A stretch of 64,000 nt of DNA from Chryseobacterium sp. (GCA_031277615.1 JAITMC010000027.1:1-64000), one strand, 5' to 3'; counted from the stretch's first letter, positions 53,156 through 61,698 are shown. Made by a program: numbers and translations. Notes: a model not told the origin generated them from the letters alone.

Positions 53156-53343
53156 AAACAAAAACTCATTTCGCTGCTTTTGCAGTAATCGTTACAGGAG
53201 CCGTAACAATGACTAAGGCTAATGTAGAAAGTAAAGCAACCTCAAAATCAGTACAGGTAAAGGCTGTAGTAGCACCGGAACAACCAAGTGCGGATACAGG
53301 CTGGACCTTTGTAACCAGAGATTTTATTTACACTCACGACTAA
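53152..53343 (+). pseudogene. Peptide gene with lost start codon, array copy 5 (type A)
   Basis: The frame from ATA (53152) to the stop is intact for 63 codons and ends in DTGWTFVTRDFIYTHD, like copy 1, with EQPSAD before it. Only the start is altered: ATG is ATA, arising from the fusion with the stop of copy 4. Translation from ATA is unlikely but could be coupled, since it overlaps the stop of copy 4. Treated as a pseudogene with that reservation. Confidence 0.6.
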
Positions 53344-53367
53344 TCATTTTTTAACACACAATTTATT

Positions 53368-53589
53368 ATGAAGACAAAAATTCTTTTCGCTGCTTTTGCA
53401 GTAATCATTACAGGAGCCGTTACGATGACTAAGGCTAACGTAGAAAATAAAGCCGTATCAAAATCTGTACAGGTAACAGGTATCAATAAGTATGAAGCTG
53501 CTGCCGCTCAGAAAGGTAGTTTTATTACTGAAAGTACTACGCATGACTGGACGTTTGTTACTGCACATATTGTCTATTCTTCTAACTAA
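53368..53589 (+). CDS. Small secreted peptide precursor, array copy 6 (type C)
   Basis: A 73-residue precursor with the common leader (MKTKILFAAFAVIITGAVTM) and a longer, third type of C-terminus: GINKYEAAAAQKGSFI, then HDWTFVTAHIVYSSN. The core keeps the W-T-F-V-T and I-V/I-Y spacing of type A. It is the last copy and is followed by a stable hairpin at 53601-53643. Confidence 0.78.
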   Translation: MKTKILFAAFAVIITGAVTMTKANVENKAVSKSVQVTGINKYEAAAAQKGSFITESTTHDWTFVTAHIVYSSN

Positions 53590-53600
53590 AAAAGTTCTAA

Positions 53601-53643
53601 AATCCAGGCAGCTTTCACATCAGGTAGAAATGCTGCCTGGATT
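53601..53643 (+). terminator. Hairpin between peptide array and Sdp-like genes
   Basis: AATCCAGGCAGC (53601-53612) pairs perfectly with GCTGCCTGGATT (53632-53643), a 12-pair stem with a 19-base loop, followed by AT-rich sequence without a T run. It may protect the array mRNA or attenuate transcription so that peptides exceed the downstream machinery. Confidence 0.6.
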
Positions 53644-53660
53644 ATAAATTATAATTTAAT

Positions 53661-54224
53661 ATGAAATTTTGTAAAATATTAATTTGCGCTTTATTCTTTT
53701 TTCATATTTTCTCTTCATTTTTCGTCAATATTAATATTATTTCAGTCTTTAAAAAAAAGGAAACGTATACGGACTTAAATACTTACGGGAAGTCATGCGT
53801 GGATTATATCTCCAATGTCAATGGATATATGAATAAAGATGTATATACTGGCATGTATCGATATTTACAGCTAATAGGGTCAGAACGGGGATTTGAATTT
53901 TATTCACCTAATGCACCCCAAAAAGATGTTAAGCTTTTTTTTCTGAGTCAGAATGAAGATGTCTACCCAAAAGGAAAAAGTTTTGAAGCTGAGTTCAAAA
54001 TGAAAAATCTCTTCAATATATTGGGCTCAAGAATCGCTGATAAAAAATTCAGAGAGAACCTGATCCATTCCGTTTCTAAAAGAATTTCAACACTCAACAG
54101 TTCAATCAATGACATAGAGATCTACTTTCAGGAAATTAAAACCAAACGTTTGAAGGAGATTAAAAAAAATGAGCCGACATTTACTAAGAAAAAATACATT
54201 GTATATAAAATAAAACTAAACTAA
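53661..54224 (+). CDS. SdpA-like protein of the peptide system
   Basis: A 187-residue protein with an N-terminal membrane segment (about residues 5-27, ILICALFFFHIFSSFFVNINII). The segment SERGFEFYSPNAPQKDVKLFFL resembles the G-F-F-S/T-x-P region of SdpA-family proteins, which are required for maturation of the Bacillus SDP toxin. It directly precedes (no gap) the SdpB/HTTM-like gene, as sdpA-sdpB do. The match is by eye and partial. The DNA is visibly more AT-rich than most of the window. Confidence 0.55.
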   Translation: MKFCKILICALFFFHIFSSFFVNINIISVFKKKETYTDLNTYGKSCVDYISNVNGYMNKDVYTGMYRYLQLIGSERGFEFYSPNAPQKDVKLFFLSQNEDVYPKGKSFEAEFKMKNLFNILGSRIADKKFRENLIHSVSKRISTLNSSINDIEIYFQEIKTKRLKEIKKNEPTFTKKKYIVYKIKLN

Positions 54225-55118
54225 GTGAAAAATTTCATTTTCAATCATACGGAGTATTATGAATATCGTACAACGATCATCTATATCATCACATTTTTTG
54301 TTTTCATCAATGCGCTGGTTCTTGCTCCTGACTTTTTTAATATTTATAGTGTCCATGGATTAGTAGATGGGAATATTAATGATGCTTTACTACCTAAGAA
54401 ATTCTTCACTTTAAATACACTTTCCTCATTTTTTTCAAAATCAGGATTAAACATCAACTATTTTTTAGCGATATTCTTAACGGTTTATTTAGGGACATTT
54501 GTTTGCATATTACTGAATATTTACCGGTTCGTATTTTCTTTTCTGGCTCTGATCATGCATTCTATTCTTATCAATAGCAGCTATTCTTTCACGTATGGTG
54601 CCGATAATATGATAAGCATTGCATTATATGTTAATGCCTTACTATGTCTTATCGATATCATAAAACCAAAATATAAAGAAATGGTTTTTTCCGCAGTCAT
54701 CAGGTTGTTTCAGGTACAGTTATGCTTAGTCTATTTTTTTTCAGGGGTGGGCAAAGCCCTGGGAACGGATTGGTTTGACGGTGAAGCCATCTGGCTGGTC
54801 ATGAATGTATATACCTCACAAAGTTCATGGCTGGATTACCTTGGATTTAATTTTCCACAGGTATTTATATTTCTCTCTCTTTTTATTATGCTGCTTGAAA
54901 TTTTTTATCCACTTTTGGTTAATATTTCAAAAATAAGAAAAGCAACGGTACTTGCCGTTATTCTGATGCATATAGGAATAAGCTTAATCATTGGTCTGCA
55001 TACATTTGCCGGAATTATGATCCTGATGAATATTGTTGCCTACTATCCGGAGCTTATAAAAATAATTAATGAAAAAATAAAAAAATATGGTTTTGTCTTT
55101 AAAAAATATCAGTTTTAA
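54225..55118 (+). CDS. SdpB/HTTM-like multipass membrane protein
   Basis: A 297-residue protein with about seven to eight membrane segments. The block QLCLVYFFSGVGKALGTDWFDGEAIW (about residues 163-188) is the HTTM/vitamin K-dependent carboxylase-like signature of SdpB-family proteins. It starts with GTG directly after the stop of the preceding gene. In the Bacillus SDP system SdpB and SdpA together mature the peptide. It overlaps the ABC ATPase gene by 32 bp. Confidence 0.68.
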   Translation: MKNFIFNHTEYYEYRTTIIYIITFFVFINALVLAPDFFNIYSVHGLVDGNINDALLPKKFFTLNTLSSFFSKSGLNINYFLAIFLTVYLGTFVCILLNIYRFVFSFLALIMHSILINSSYSFTYGADNMISIALYVNALLCLIDIIKPKYKEMVFSAVIRLFQVQLCLVYFFSGVGKALGTDWFDGEAIWLVMNVYTSQSSWLDYLGFNFPQVFIFLSLFIMLLEIFYPLLVNISKIRKATVLAVILMHIGISLIIGLHTFAGIMILMNIVAYYPELIKIINEKIKKYGFVFKKYQF

Positions 55119-55803
55119 ATATGGAAATAAGCAGATTTTAGATAATATCTGCCTGGATTTCATGTATGGTATTTATGGATTAATCGGTTTAAACGGAGAA
55201 GGGAAAACCACATTGCTTAATATCATTTCTACTTCCGTAAAGCCTGATTCAGGACAGATAAGTTACAAAGGAAATTCAGTATTAAAAAATCCATTATCCT
55301 TACGGAAAGATTTAAGCTATATGCCACAAAATATAGCATTGAATTATGAATTATCGGTATATGAAAACCTGATCTACTTTGGCTCCCTGAAAGGAGTATC
55401 CTCAAAAGATCTGAATAAAATAATCCCTTATCTATTAAGCTTTTTTAATATCAGCCAGTATAAAAACAGCAATATAAAAAAGCTGTCCGGAGGAACACTG
55501 CAAAGGGTGTCTCTGGCTTTGGCGTTTATTAATTCGCCCAAAGTTCTTATCCTGGATGAACCGACCAATGCGCTTGATCCGGTGGAAAGAATTAATTTTT
55601 ATAATTTACTTAAAGAAAAAGCAAAATCTTCCATCATCATCATATCTTCTCACAATATTTCTGAAATTGAAAAGATGGTTGATAAATTCATTACTTTAAA
55701 CGATAAAAAAATATCCCTGTTTAATGATGTTGTTTCATTTAGAGAAGGTTCAAATATAAAGTCTGAATTAAAAAATGAAATTTTAGATTTTATTTCCAAA
55801 TAG
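55087..55803 (+). CDS. ABC transporter ATP-binding protein
   Basis: A 238-residue ATPase with Walker A GLNGEGKTT (about residue 37), Q-loop MPQNIAL, signature LSGGTLQR (about 137), Walker B VLILDEPT and the switch His in SSHNISE. It overlaps the SdpB-like gene by 32 bp and is followed by a permease gene 7 bp later, so it forms part of the peptide operon. Likely role: export of the peptide or self-protection against it (inference from context). Confidence 0.88.
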   Translation: MVLSLKNISFKYGNKQILDNICLDFMYGIYGLIGLNGEGKTTLLNIISTSVKPDSGQISYKGNSVLKNPLSLRKDLSYMPQNIALNYELSVYENLIYFGSLKGVSSKDLNKIIPYLLSFFNISQYKNSNIKKLSGGTLQRVSLALAFINSPKVLILDEPTNALDPVERINFYNLLKEKAKSSIIIISSHNISEIEKMVDKFITLNDKKISLFNDVVSFREGSNIKSELKNEILDFISK

Positions 55804-55810
55804 AATAATT

Positions 55811-57169
55811 ATGTCCGTAGTCCTTTTGAATTTCAAACAGTATTTGAAACATCCGTTTTTCAAATATATTCTAGCATTTATCCTGGTGCTGAGCTTTTAT
55901 ATTATCCCGCCGATCAATTCAAAACATTCACCTTTTACGGTAGATAATTATGCCGGAACACCCAATTTGATCTGGATCAGTAATTTAACGCCAATCTTAA
56001 TCAATACCATCTTTTTTATTCTGATTTTTTTTATTGGGCGGAATATAAAAGAAGAGGAAAACAGGAATCATACGGTATTATTTTTTCAGATTTCAGTAAA
56101 GAATAAGTTTACGCTTTTAATGTACAGAGTTTTAGGGCTGTTTCTTTATTGCGTCTTAATTTCCTTTATTCTGGAATTGTCCATCTTAATCATCAATTAT
56201 CAGCCGTATAATATTTTTTTATTTTTTGTTCCTTATTTTTATTTTTGTCTCCCTTTTTTATTTTTTATCTCTACATTCAGTACTATTATTGAATTTTATG
56301 TTGAAAATAAAGTATTGAAATATCTGTCTTTATTTATTATCATTATCCTCATTTTCAGTATAAAAGCAAGTGTTGATTTTACAGGCTTACAAGAGTTGAT
56401 CTTTAATTTTAAAGAATACATCAATATCAATGATCCTTTTTTTGTCATAGGTAAATCAAATAAGCCCAATTTAACCTTCATCACCTTCCAGGATTTTATT
56501 TATCCCAAAAATATTCTCGAAAAGCTGCTGATCATCATTCTGTCTTTAGCTTTACTTTTTATTTTTTCTGTTTTCTACAACAGAAATTATAAGATCAAAA
56601 CATCTCCGGAAAGCGGAAGTAGTACTAAGAATAGCATTACTGCCGGAACTCATGCTGTAGATCATAAGAGTCTTTTAGATTTTGAGACTCCCAATATTCA
56701 TGTTGGTTTCTTACAATTGTTGAAAGCCGATTTATTACTATTACAAAAGTCAATTGATCAGAAAACATTAGGCATCATAGTGTTGATGTGGCTTTTTTCT
56801 TTTATGGCTGCTCCCCACATAAAAATTATTTTTGTAGCGATAATTTTTATACTGCTGGTATCATTAAATAAAAAATACCTCTATAACTCATTTACCAATA
56901 ACTTTTATGAAAAAAGTTCTGTCTTTAAAAGCTACGAGTTTATTTTGACTAAAATTCTTTTGCTGTTGATTTATATTATAGCAGCACTTCCCATTTTAAT
57001 AGGAATGAGTCCGGAAAATATGGCTTTATGCATCGTAAAACTAGCCTTGCTGTTCATCATCCAGGTTTTTTATATTAAAATCTTTAAAGACTATTTACTA
57101 TCAGAAGTTGTATTAGTGATCCTGTTTGCCAGCTATTTAACAAGTAACCCGATCATCAATATATTTTAG
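55811..57169 (+). CDS. ABC transporter permease (ABC-2-like)
   Basis: A 452-residue protein with about ten to twelve membrane segments, in two blocks (about residues 18-260 and 320-450) separated by a soluble stretch (about 262-315). No named family motif is visible beyond an ABC-2-type layout. It follows the ATPase by 7 bp and ends the operon; a terminator lies at 57214. It is very AT-rich, in keeping with recent gain of the whole region. Confidence 0.75.
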   Translation: MSVVLLNFKQYLKHPFFKYILAFILVLSFYIIPPINSKHSPFTVDNYAGTPNLIWISNLTPILINTIFFILIFFIGRNIKEEENRNHTVLFFQISVKNKFTLLMYRVLGLFLYCVLISFILELSILIINYQPYNIFLFFVPYFYFCLPFLFFISTFSTIIEFYVENKVLKYLSLFIIIILIFSIKASVDFTGLQELIFNFKEYININDPFFVIGKSNKPNLTFITFQDFIYPKNILEKLLIIILSLALLFIFSVFYNRNYKIKTSPESGSSTKNSITAGTHAVDHKSLLDFETPNIHVGFLQLLKADLLLLQKSIDQKTLGIIVLMWLFSFMAAPHIKIIFVAIIFILLVSLNKKYLYNSFTNNFYEKSSVFKSYEFILTKILLLLIYIIAALPILIGMSPENMALCIVKLALLFIIQVFYIKIFKDYLLSEVVLVILFASYLTSNPIINIF

Positions 57170-57213
57170 GTATTGCGCAGAATAAAGTATCTATAATACT
57201 TAAACCATATATT

Positions 57214-57247
57214 CAGAGAAGATGTTTTTATCTTCTCTGTTTTTGTT
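57214..57247 (+). terminator. Terminator of the peptide-ABC operon
   Basis: CAGAGAAGAT and ATCTTCTCTG form a ten-pair stem, followed by TTTTTG TTTC. It lies 45 bp after the permease stop. Confidence 0.85.
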
Positions 57248-57836
57248 TCAGATTAGGCGCAGACATAATAATGGATCAGTCTCAAAAGTTGGGGAAATGT
57301 AAATTTATATTTAGTTGCTACAGACACGTGATATTTAAAATATCAGAGCTGTTGATTAAGTTTAAAACTTTACGCAGAGAAATTCACTTAAGGAGCTTGA
57401 AAAAATCTGTGATTTTTTATTGATTGGAAATAAGATCTGCTCCATCTGCAGAATCTGCGGGAAAATAAACACCATAAACATTCGTGAAATCTGGAGGAAA
57501 CTATTTAACCACAAAAAAATGAATTCACGTTCATCTATTTCTATGTTAGTCTCCGATTTTTGTGCCTGATCCGTTTTGTTCCAGACGGATTGCAGACCTA
57601 ATTATTCATGCAAAGAATATCAACAGGTATTGAGGGAAATGTATAACCGGAATAATAAAAAGAAAGAGTCGAGGGAAGAAACTCTTTGCTTGGCATCCGT
57701 GTTTTTAGAATCTTTCGGAACTTTTTTTTCAACGGTCATTCATTTTACAAGATTTATGCCAAAGGGAATTCTTAGGTTAAAATCTATTCAGACACCGTAA
57801 GTTACACAACATTATACAGATAAAATAAAATATGTT

Positions 57837-57866
57837 TTTGGGTTACAAAAATAATTTGTACCTTTG
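57837..57866 (+). promoter_or_regulatory. Promoter of the rplM-rpsI operon
   Basis: TTTG at 57837-57840 and TACCTTTG at 57859-57866 lie 18 bases apart, close to the Bacteroidota -33/-7 consensus. The 46-base leader contains ACCC-TTTTAG-GGGT, a short hairpin that may be a ribosomal protein autoregulation site. Confidence 0.65.
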
Positions 57867-57912
57867 CACACCCTTTTAGGGGTAAATTATGTTTAATCTT
57901 TAACTAAAACGT

Positions 57913-58368
57913 GTGAATACATTAAGTTACAAAACTGTTTCAGCGAACAAAGCTACTGCGAATAAAGAATGGGTTGTGGTAGACGCTGAAGGACAGCCGT
58001 TAGGTAGATTAGCTTCTACGGTTGCAAAGATTTTGAGAGGTAAGCACAAAACGAATTTTACACCTCACGTAGATTGTGGTGATAACGTAATCGTTTTGAA
58101 TGCTGGGAAAATTACACTTTCCGGAAACAAGTGGGCGGATAAGACTTATATCTGGCATACAGGATACCCTGGTGGACAGAAGTCTATGACTGCGGCTGAA
58201 CTTCAGAAGAAAGATTCTTTAAAGGTATTGGAGAAGTCTGTAAAAGGGATGTTACCTAAAAACAGATTAGGTGCTGCTATCCTTAAGAACCTTTATTTAT
58301 ATGAAGGAACTGAGCACAAACATGAAGCTCAACAGCCTAAAACAATTAATGTTAACGAATTTAAATAA
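57913..58368 (+). CDS. rplM: 50S ribosomal protein L13
   Basis: A 151-residue large-subunit protein starting with GTG. Family blocks are VVDAEGQPLGRLASTVAKILRGKHK, HVDCGDNVIVLNA, YPGGQKSMTA and VKGMLPKNRLG. It forms an operon with rpsI (6-bp gap), the usual pair in bacteria. The GTG start is read from the perfect N-terminus; no ATG lies nearby in frame. Confidence 0.96.
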   Translation: MNTLSYKTVSANKATANKEWVVVDAEGQPLGRLASTVAKILRGKHKTNFTPHVDCGDNVIVLNAGKITLSGNKWADKTYIWHTGYPGGQKSMTAAELQKKDSLKVLEKSVKGMLPKNRLGAAILKNLYLYEGTEHKHEAQQPKTINVNEFK

Positions 58369-58374
58369 TTAATT

Positions 58375-58761
58375 ATGTCTATAGTTCACAAAATCGGAAG
58401 AAGAAAAACTTCTGTAGCAAGAGTTTATGTAAGACCAGGTTCTGGAAACATTACAGTAAACGGTAAAGATGCTAAAGAATATTTCTCTACAGACGTGATG
58501 GTTTACAAATTAAACCAACCGTTCATCCTTTCTGAGACTGTTGGTCAGTATGACGTTACCGTAAACGTATTCGGTGGTGGTAATACAGGTCAGGCAGAAG
58601 CTATCAGATTAGGTATTTCAAGAGCTTTATGCGAAATCAACGCTGAGTTCAGATTAGCATTGAAGCCAGCTGGTTTACTTACAAGAGACGCGAGAATGGT
58701 GGAAAGAAAGAAGCCAGGTCAGAAAAAAGCAAGAAAGAGATTCCAATTCTCAAAACGTTAA
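58375..58761 (+). CDS. rpsI: 30S ribosomal protein S9
   Basis: A 128-residue small-subunit protein. The start [15 protein letters not shown], the middle [19 protein letters not shown] and the end [12 protein letters not shown] are typical; the C-terminal KR contacts P-site tRNA. Cotranscribed with rplM. Confidence 0.97.
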   Translation: MSIVHKIGRRKTSVARVYVRPGSGNITVNGKDAKEYFSTDVMVYKLNQPFILSETVGQYDVTVNVFGGGNTGQAEAIRLGISRALCEINAEFRLALKPAGLLTRDARMVERKKPGQKKARKRFQFSKR

Positions 58762-58968
58762 GATTTGCTGTTGGCGAATGGCTTATGGCTATTGGCTACA
58801 GAAATGTACTACATTTTATTTAAACTTAATCTCGGCGAAAAGCCTATTGCCAAAAGCAACAAGCAAACCGCCAATTGCCCGTTACGTTTAGCATCCAAAC
58901 GCTTCTCCCATCTAAAGAAGTTGTTGATTGTTTAAAAGACGGAAAGTAAACTAACAAAAACAGAAAAC

Positions 58969-59730
58969 ATGGCAAAAGCAAATGTAAAAGACCTTTTAGA
59001 GGCTGGCGTACACTTCGGTCACATGACCAGAAAGTGGAACCCAAATATGGCTCCATACATTTTTATGGAGAAAAACGGTATTCACATTGTAGACTTACAT
59101 AAAACAGCAGTTAAATTGGATGAAGCGTGCAGCGCTTTAGAAAAATTAACTTCTGCAGGTAAAAAAGTTCTTTTCGTAGCGACTAAGAAGCAAGCGAAAG
59201 AAGTAGTTGCAAAACACGCTGCTGAACTTAATATGCCTTATATTACAGAAAGATGGCCTGGAGGTATGTTAACGAATTTCGTTACGATCAGAAAGGCGGT
59301 AAAGAAGATGAACTCTATCGACAAAATGAAAAAAGACGGTACGTTCGAAACTTTATCTAAAAAAGAAAGATTACAGGTTGACAGACAAAGAGCTAACCTA
59401 GAGAAGAACTTAGGTTCTATCGCTGACATGGTGAGACTTCCTTCTGCTGTATTTGTAGTTGATATCTTAAGAGAGCACATCGCGGTAACTGAAGCTAAGA
59501 AACTTGGTATTCCGGTTTTCGGTATCGTTGATACAAACTCTGACCCTAGAAAAGTTGACTTCGTTATCCCAGGAAACGATGATGCTTCCAAGTCTATTGA
59601 TATGATCCTTAGCGTAGTTTCTGAATCTATCAAAGAAGGTCAGTCTCAAAGAAAAGCTGATAAAGAAAAATCTAAAGAAGAAGGAGAAGTAGTATCTGCT
59701 GATAAAGATGCTGATTTCGATGCAGAATAA
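58969..59730 (+). CDS. rpsB: 30S ribosomal protein S2
   Basis: A 253-residue small-subunit protein. Family blocks: LLEAGVHFGHMTRKWNPNM, PYITERWPGGMLTN, PSAVFVVDILREHIAVTEA and GIPVFGIVDTNSDP. The C-terminal tail is Lys/Glu-rich and unstructured. It lies 207 bp after rpsI and is followed by its own terminator; tsf, which follows rpsB in many bacteria, is absent here. The gap before it holds a degenerate imperfect inverted repeat (TGCTGTTGGC and GCCAAAAGCA). Confidence 0.97.
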   Translation: MAKANVKDLLEAGVHFGHMTRKWNPNMAPYIFMEKNGIHIVDLHKTAVKLDEACSALEKLTSAGKKVLFVATKKQAKEVVAKHAAELNMPYITERWPGGMLTNFVTIRKAVKKMNSIDKMKKDGTFETLSKKERLQVDRQRANLEKNLGSIADMVRLPSAVFVVDILREHIAVTEAKKLGIPVFGIVDTNSDPRKVDFVIPGNDDASKSIDMILSVVSESIKEGQSQRKADKEKSKEEGEVVSADKDADFDAE

Positions 59731-59754
59731 TTAAAGATTTTCTTTAATATAGGA

Positions 59755-59786
59755 AAAACGCTGGATTTAGGTCCAGCGTTTTTTGT
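59755..59786 (+). terminator. Terminator of rpsB
   Basis: AAACGCTGGA and TCCAGCGTTT form a ten-pair stem with a TTTAGG loop, followed by six T. Confidence 0.9.
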
Positions 59787-59855
59787 TATTATATCATATC
59801 AGCTTTTTATTAAGTTTCAGCATTTGAAAAATCCACAACGATACTCTGGATCTTG

Positions 59856-60290
59856 TTAGTTGGAAAGCTTTATGGAGTAGGAGCTGGTAATGTATTTTGA
59901 AGACCGGTAAGGGGAATTACACACCATTCCGGACAAGCTGTAGTTCTGGTTTTTGGGAACCATGGTATACCCGATTTTTCCGGCAGCAATCGGAATCTTT
60001 TTAAAGAAGCCGCCGGAACTTACCGTAAGAACCATATTACATCGGGAATTGTTTTCTACCGAGATGGAGGTTTTAGGGTTGTAGGGATCATTGCTGTTCA
60101 GAAGATCGTTGAGAACGTCTGCCGTTTCTGGTTTATAGGTCTTTATAAGCTCGTTATACTCTCTTTCGGTATTGGCTGCATTATTTCCTCCACCGGAAGG
60201 ATAAGAAGTTCTTACAGGATATCCACCGTAATTTACACTACAGCTGGTGAGGGTTAAGGAAACTCCGGAAAGGAGGAACAGCTTTTTCAT
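59856..60290 (-). CDS. Lipoprotein sharing a C-terminal domain with two neighbouring genes
   Basis: A 144-residue lipoprotein (lipobox LTSC, residue 17). The C-terminal half (ENNSRCNMVLTVSSGG; YSLSGMVCNSPY) is a domain with two conserved Cys also present in 60296-61003 and 61796-62569 (NNSDCNIVLRIEG; YNLSGNVCDVKY). It is the smallest of the three. It resembles a Chryseobacterium family I remember as DUF6759, unverified. Function unknown; it follows the larger relative by 5 bp. Confidence 0.65.
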   Translation of the reverse strand: MKKLFLLSGVSLTLTSCSVNYGGYPVRTSYPSGGGNNAANTEREYNELIKTYKPETADVLNDLLNSNDPYNPKTSISVENNSRCNMVLTVSSGGFFKKIPIAAGKIGYTMVPKNQNYSLSGMVCNSPYRSSKYITSSYSIKLSN

Positions 60291-60295
60291 GCCGG

Positions 60296-61003
60296 TTATT
60301 TTTTTGATTTTTTCTTTTTGGATGATTTTGGTTTGGCCGGTGTTTTTTCCTTTGAGGCGGTATCCTGAGCAGGATGAGCTTCGGGTTTGGAACTTCCCGG
60401 GTTATCAATCACTACAAATATACTTTTTTTAATGTCTTTCTGGGAGATGTATTTTACGTCACATACATTACCCGACAGGTTATAGGAACCTTTGTTGATG
60501 ACCACAAAATTCTCACCATGCGCCGGAACAGCCAGATTGTAAAAGTCCTTGCCTTCGATTCTCAAAACAATATTACAGTCCGAATTATTCCTGAACAGGA
60601 GGACAGCTTCCTTACGGGTTATATCTTCATCAAACATGGCATTCAGGAGCTTTACTGTTTTTTCTTTATGCTGGTCGGAAGTTTCTGCGATCAGCTTTTT
60701 GAATTCTTCAGCATCACTGGAATAGGAGTTTCTCATGAACCTGTTGGGAATATCGGTGATGACCGGTCTTGCCTCCATCGGTTTGGCATTTTTTGCGCCT
60801 TTCGTCCATTCTGCATTCTTCAGCGCAATCAGCTTAGGCTTCAGAACACTCCTTTTGGGGTCATCGGGATGGGCCGTTTTCAGATAGTTTTCTATTTCCT
60901 GAATGTTGGTGCTCTTCAGGATTTCTTTGCTTTTTTTCTGTGCGTTGATAACATTGGGCATCAGAAAAGTAATAAGCAGGGCCGTTAAAAGTTTTTTTTT
61001 CAT
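60296..61003 (-). CDS. Secreted protein with DUF6759-like domain
   Basis: A 235-residue protein with a signal peptide (ends VINAQ). The N-terminus ILKSTNIQEIENYLKTAHPDDPKRSVLKP is nearly the same as in 61796-62569, and the C-terminal domain is shared with all three genes (NNSDCNIVLRI, FYNLAVPAHGEN, NLSGNVCD). The tail is Lys/Pro-rich (about 215-235). Likely a duplicate of the gene on the other side of trmB. Function unknown. Confidence 0.68.
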   Translation of the reverse strand: MKKKLLTALLITFLMPNVINAQKKSKEILKSTNIQEIENYLKTAHPDDPKRSVLKPKLIALKNAEWTKGAKNAKPMEARPVITDIPNRFMRNSYSSDAEEFKKLIAETSDQHKEKTVKLLNAMFDEDITRKEAVLLFRNNSDCNIVLRIEGKDFYNLAVPAHGENFVVINKGSYNLSGNVCDVKYISQKDIKKSIFVVIDNPGSSKPEAHPAQDTASKEKTPAKPKSSKKKKSKK

Positions 61004-61020
61004 TTGTGTTTTTTATTTCA

Positions 61021-61698
61021 TTAAGTTATCCGGAATTTTATATACGTTATTGTTTTCCCTTTGGAAGAGAAAAGCTCTTCGTAATAGGTTTTGATATCTC
61101 TTAAATGTTCTGTATCCGGATCATATTCAGGAGCTCCATAGATATCGTGATGAGCAGAAATGATTTCATAGCCTGCGCCCTGAAGATACCCCAGGGTATA
61201 TCCGTGAAGGAATTCTGAATCTGTTTTTAAATGGATGATTCCGCCTGGCTTCAGGAATTTTTTGTACCGGTTAAGAAAATCTGGATGAGTCAGTCTGTGC
61301 TTGGTACGCTTGTATTTGATCTGCGGATCGGGGAACGTGATCCAGATTTCATCTACTTCGTTTTCTGCAAAAAAATAATCCACAAGTTCGATCTGAGTTC
61401 TGAGAAAGGCAACATTATTCATCCCGCTTTCCACGGCTTCTTTGGCACCAAACCAGAATCTGGCCCCCTTAATATCTATTCCGATGAAGTTTTTTTCAGG
61501 AAATGTTTTGGCAAGACCTACTGAATATTCACCTTTCCCACAGCCGAGTTCCAGAACGATAGGATTTTCGTTTTTAAAGAAATCTTTTCTCCAGTTTCCC
61601 TTCAGCGAAAAACCCTGTAAAGCATCCTCTCTTGTTGGCTGTATAACGTTCGGTAATATTTTGTTTTCTGCGAATCTTGCTAATTTATTTTTGCCCAT
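61021..61698 (-). CDS. trmB: tRNA (guanine-N7-)-methyltransferase
   Basis: Methylates G46 of tRNA using S-adenosylmethionine. Motifs: ELGCGKGEYSVGLA (SAM-binding), NFIGIDIKGARFWFGA, EIWITFPDPQIKYKRTKHRL (catalytic-substrate block) and FLKPGGIIHLKTD. Start: ATG 61698 (225 residues), since the longer frame from 61740 overlaps two TATTTTTG elements at 61720-61736 that may be the promoter. It splits the pair of related secreted-protein genes. Confidence 0.93.
   Translation of the reverse strand: MGKNKLARFAENKILPNVIQPTREDALQGFSLKGNWRKDFFKNENPIVLELGCGKGEYSVGLAKTFPEKNFIGIDIKGARFWFGAKEAVESGMNNVAFLRTQIELVDYFFAENEVDEIWITFPDPQIKYKRTKHRLTHPDFLNRYKKFLKPGGIIHLKTDSEFLHGYTLGYLQGAGYEIISAHHDIYGAPEYDPDTEHLRDIKTYYEELFSSKGKTITYIKFRIT

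Larger units (their letters stand above)
57170..57912. other. Intergenic region with terminator, repeat traces and rplM promoter
   Basis: This 743-bp gap holds the operon terminator (57214-57247), degenerate traces of scattered repeats (ATCTGCAGAATCTGCGGG around 57447-57464) similar to those at 44760-44900, a doubtful 74-codon frame (57576-57800) and the rplM promoter (57837-57866). I see no convincing gene. Confidence 0.55.

Noticed and set aside
52336-53589. CRISPR-like periodicity
   Set aside because: The repeats are whole genes with starts and stops and about 200-bp periods, not 25-40 bp repeats with spacers; no cas genes.
57576-57800. 74-codon plus-strand frame
   Set aside because: It starts inside repeat-like sequence, has no family and no promoter, and its end runs close to the rplM promoter.
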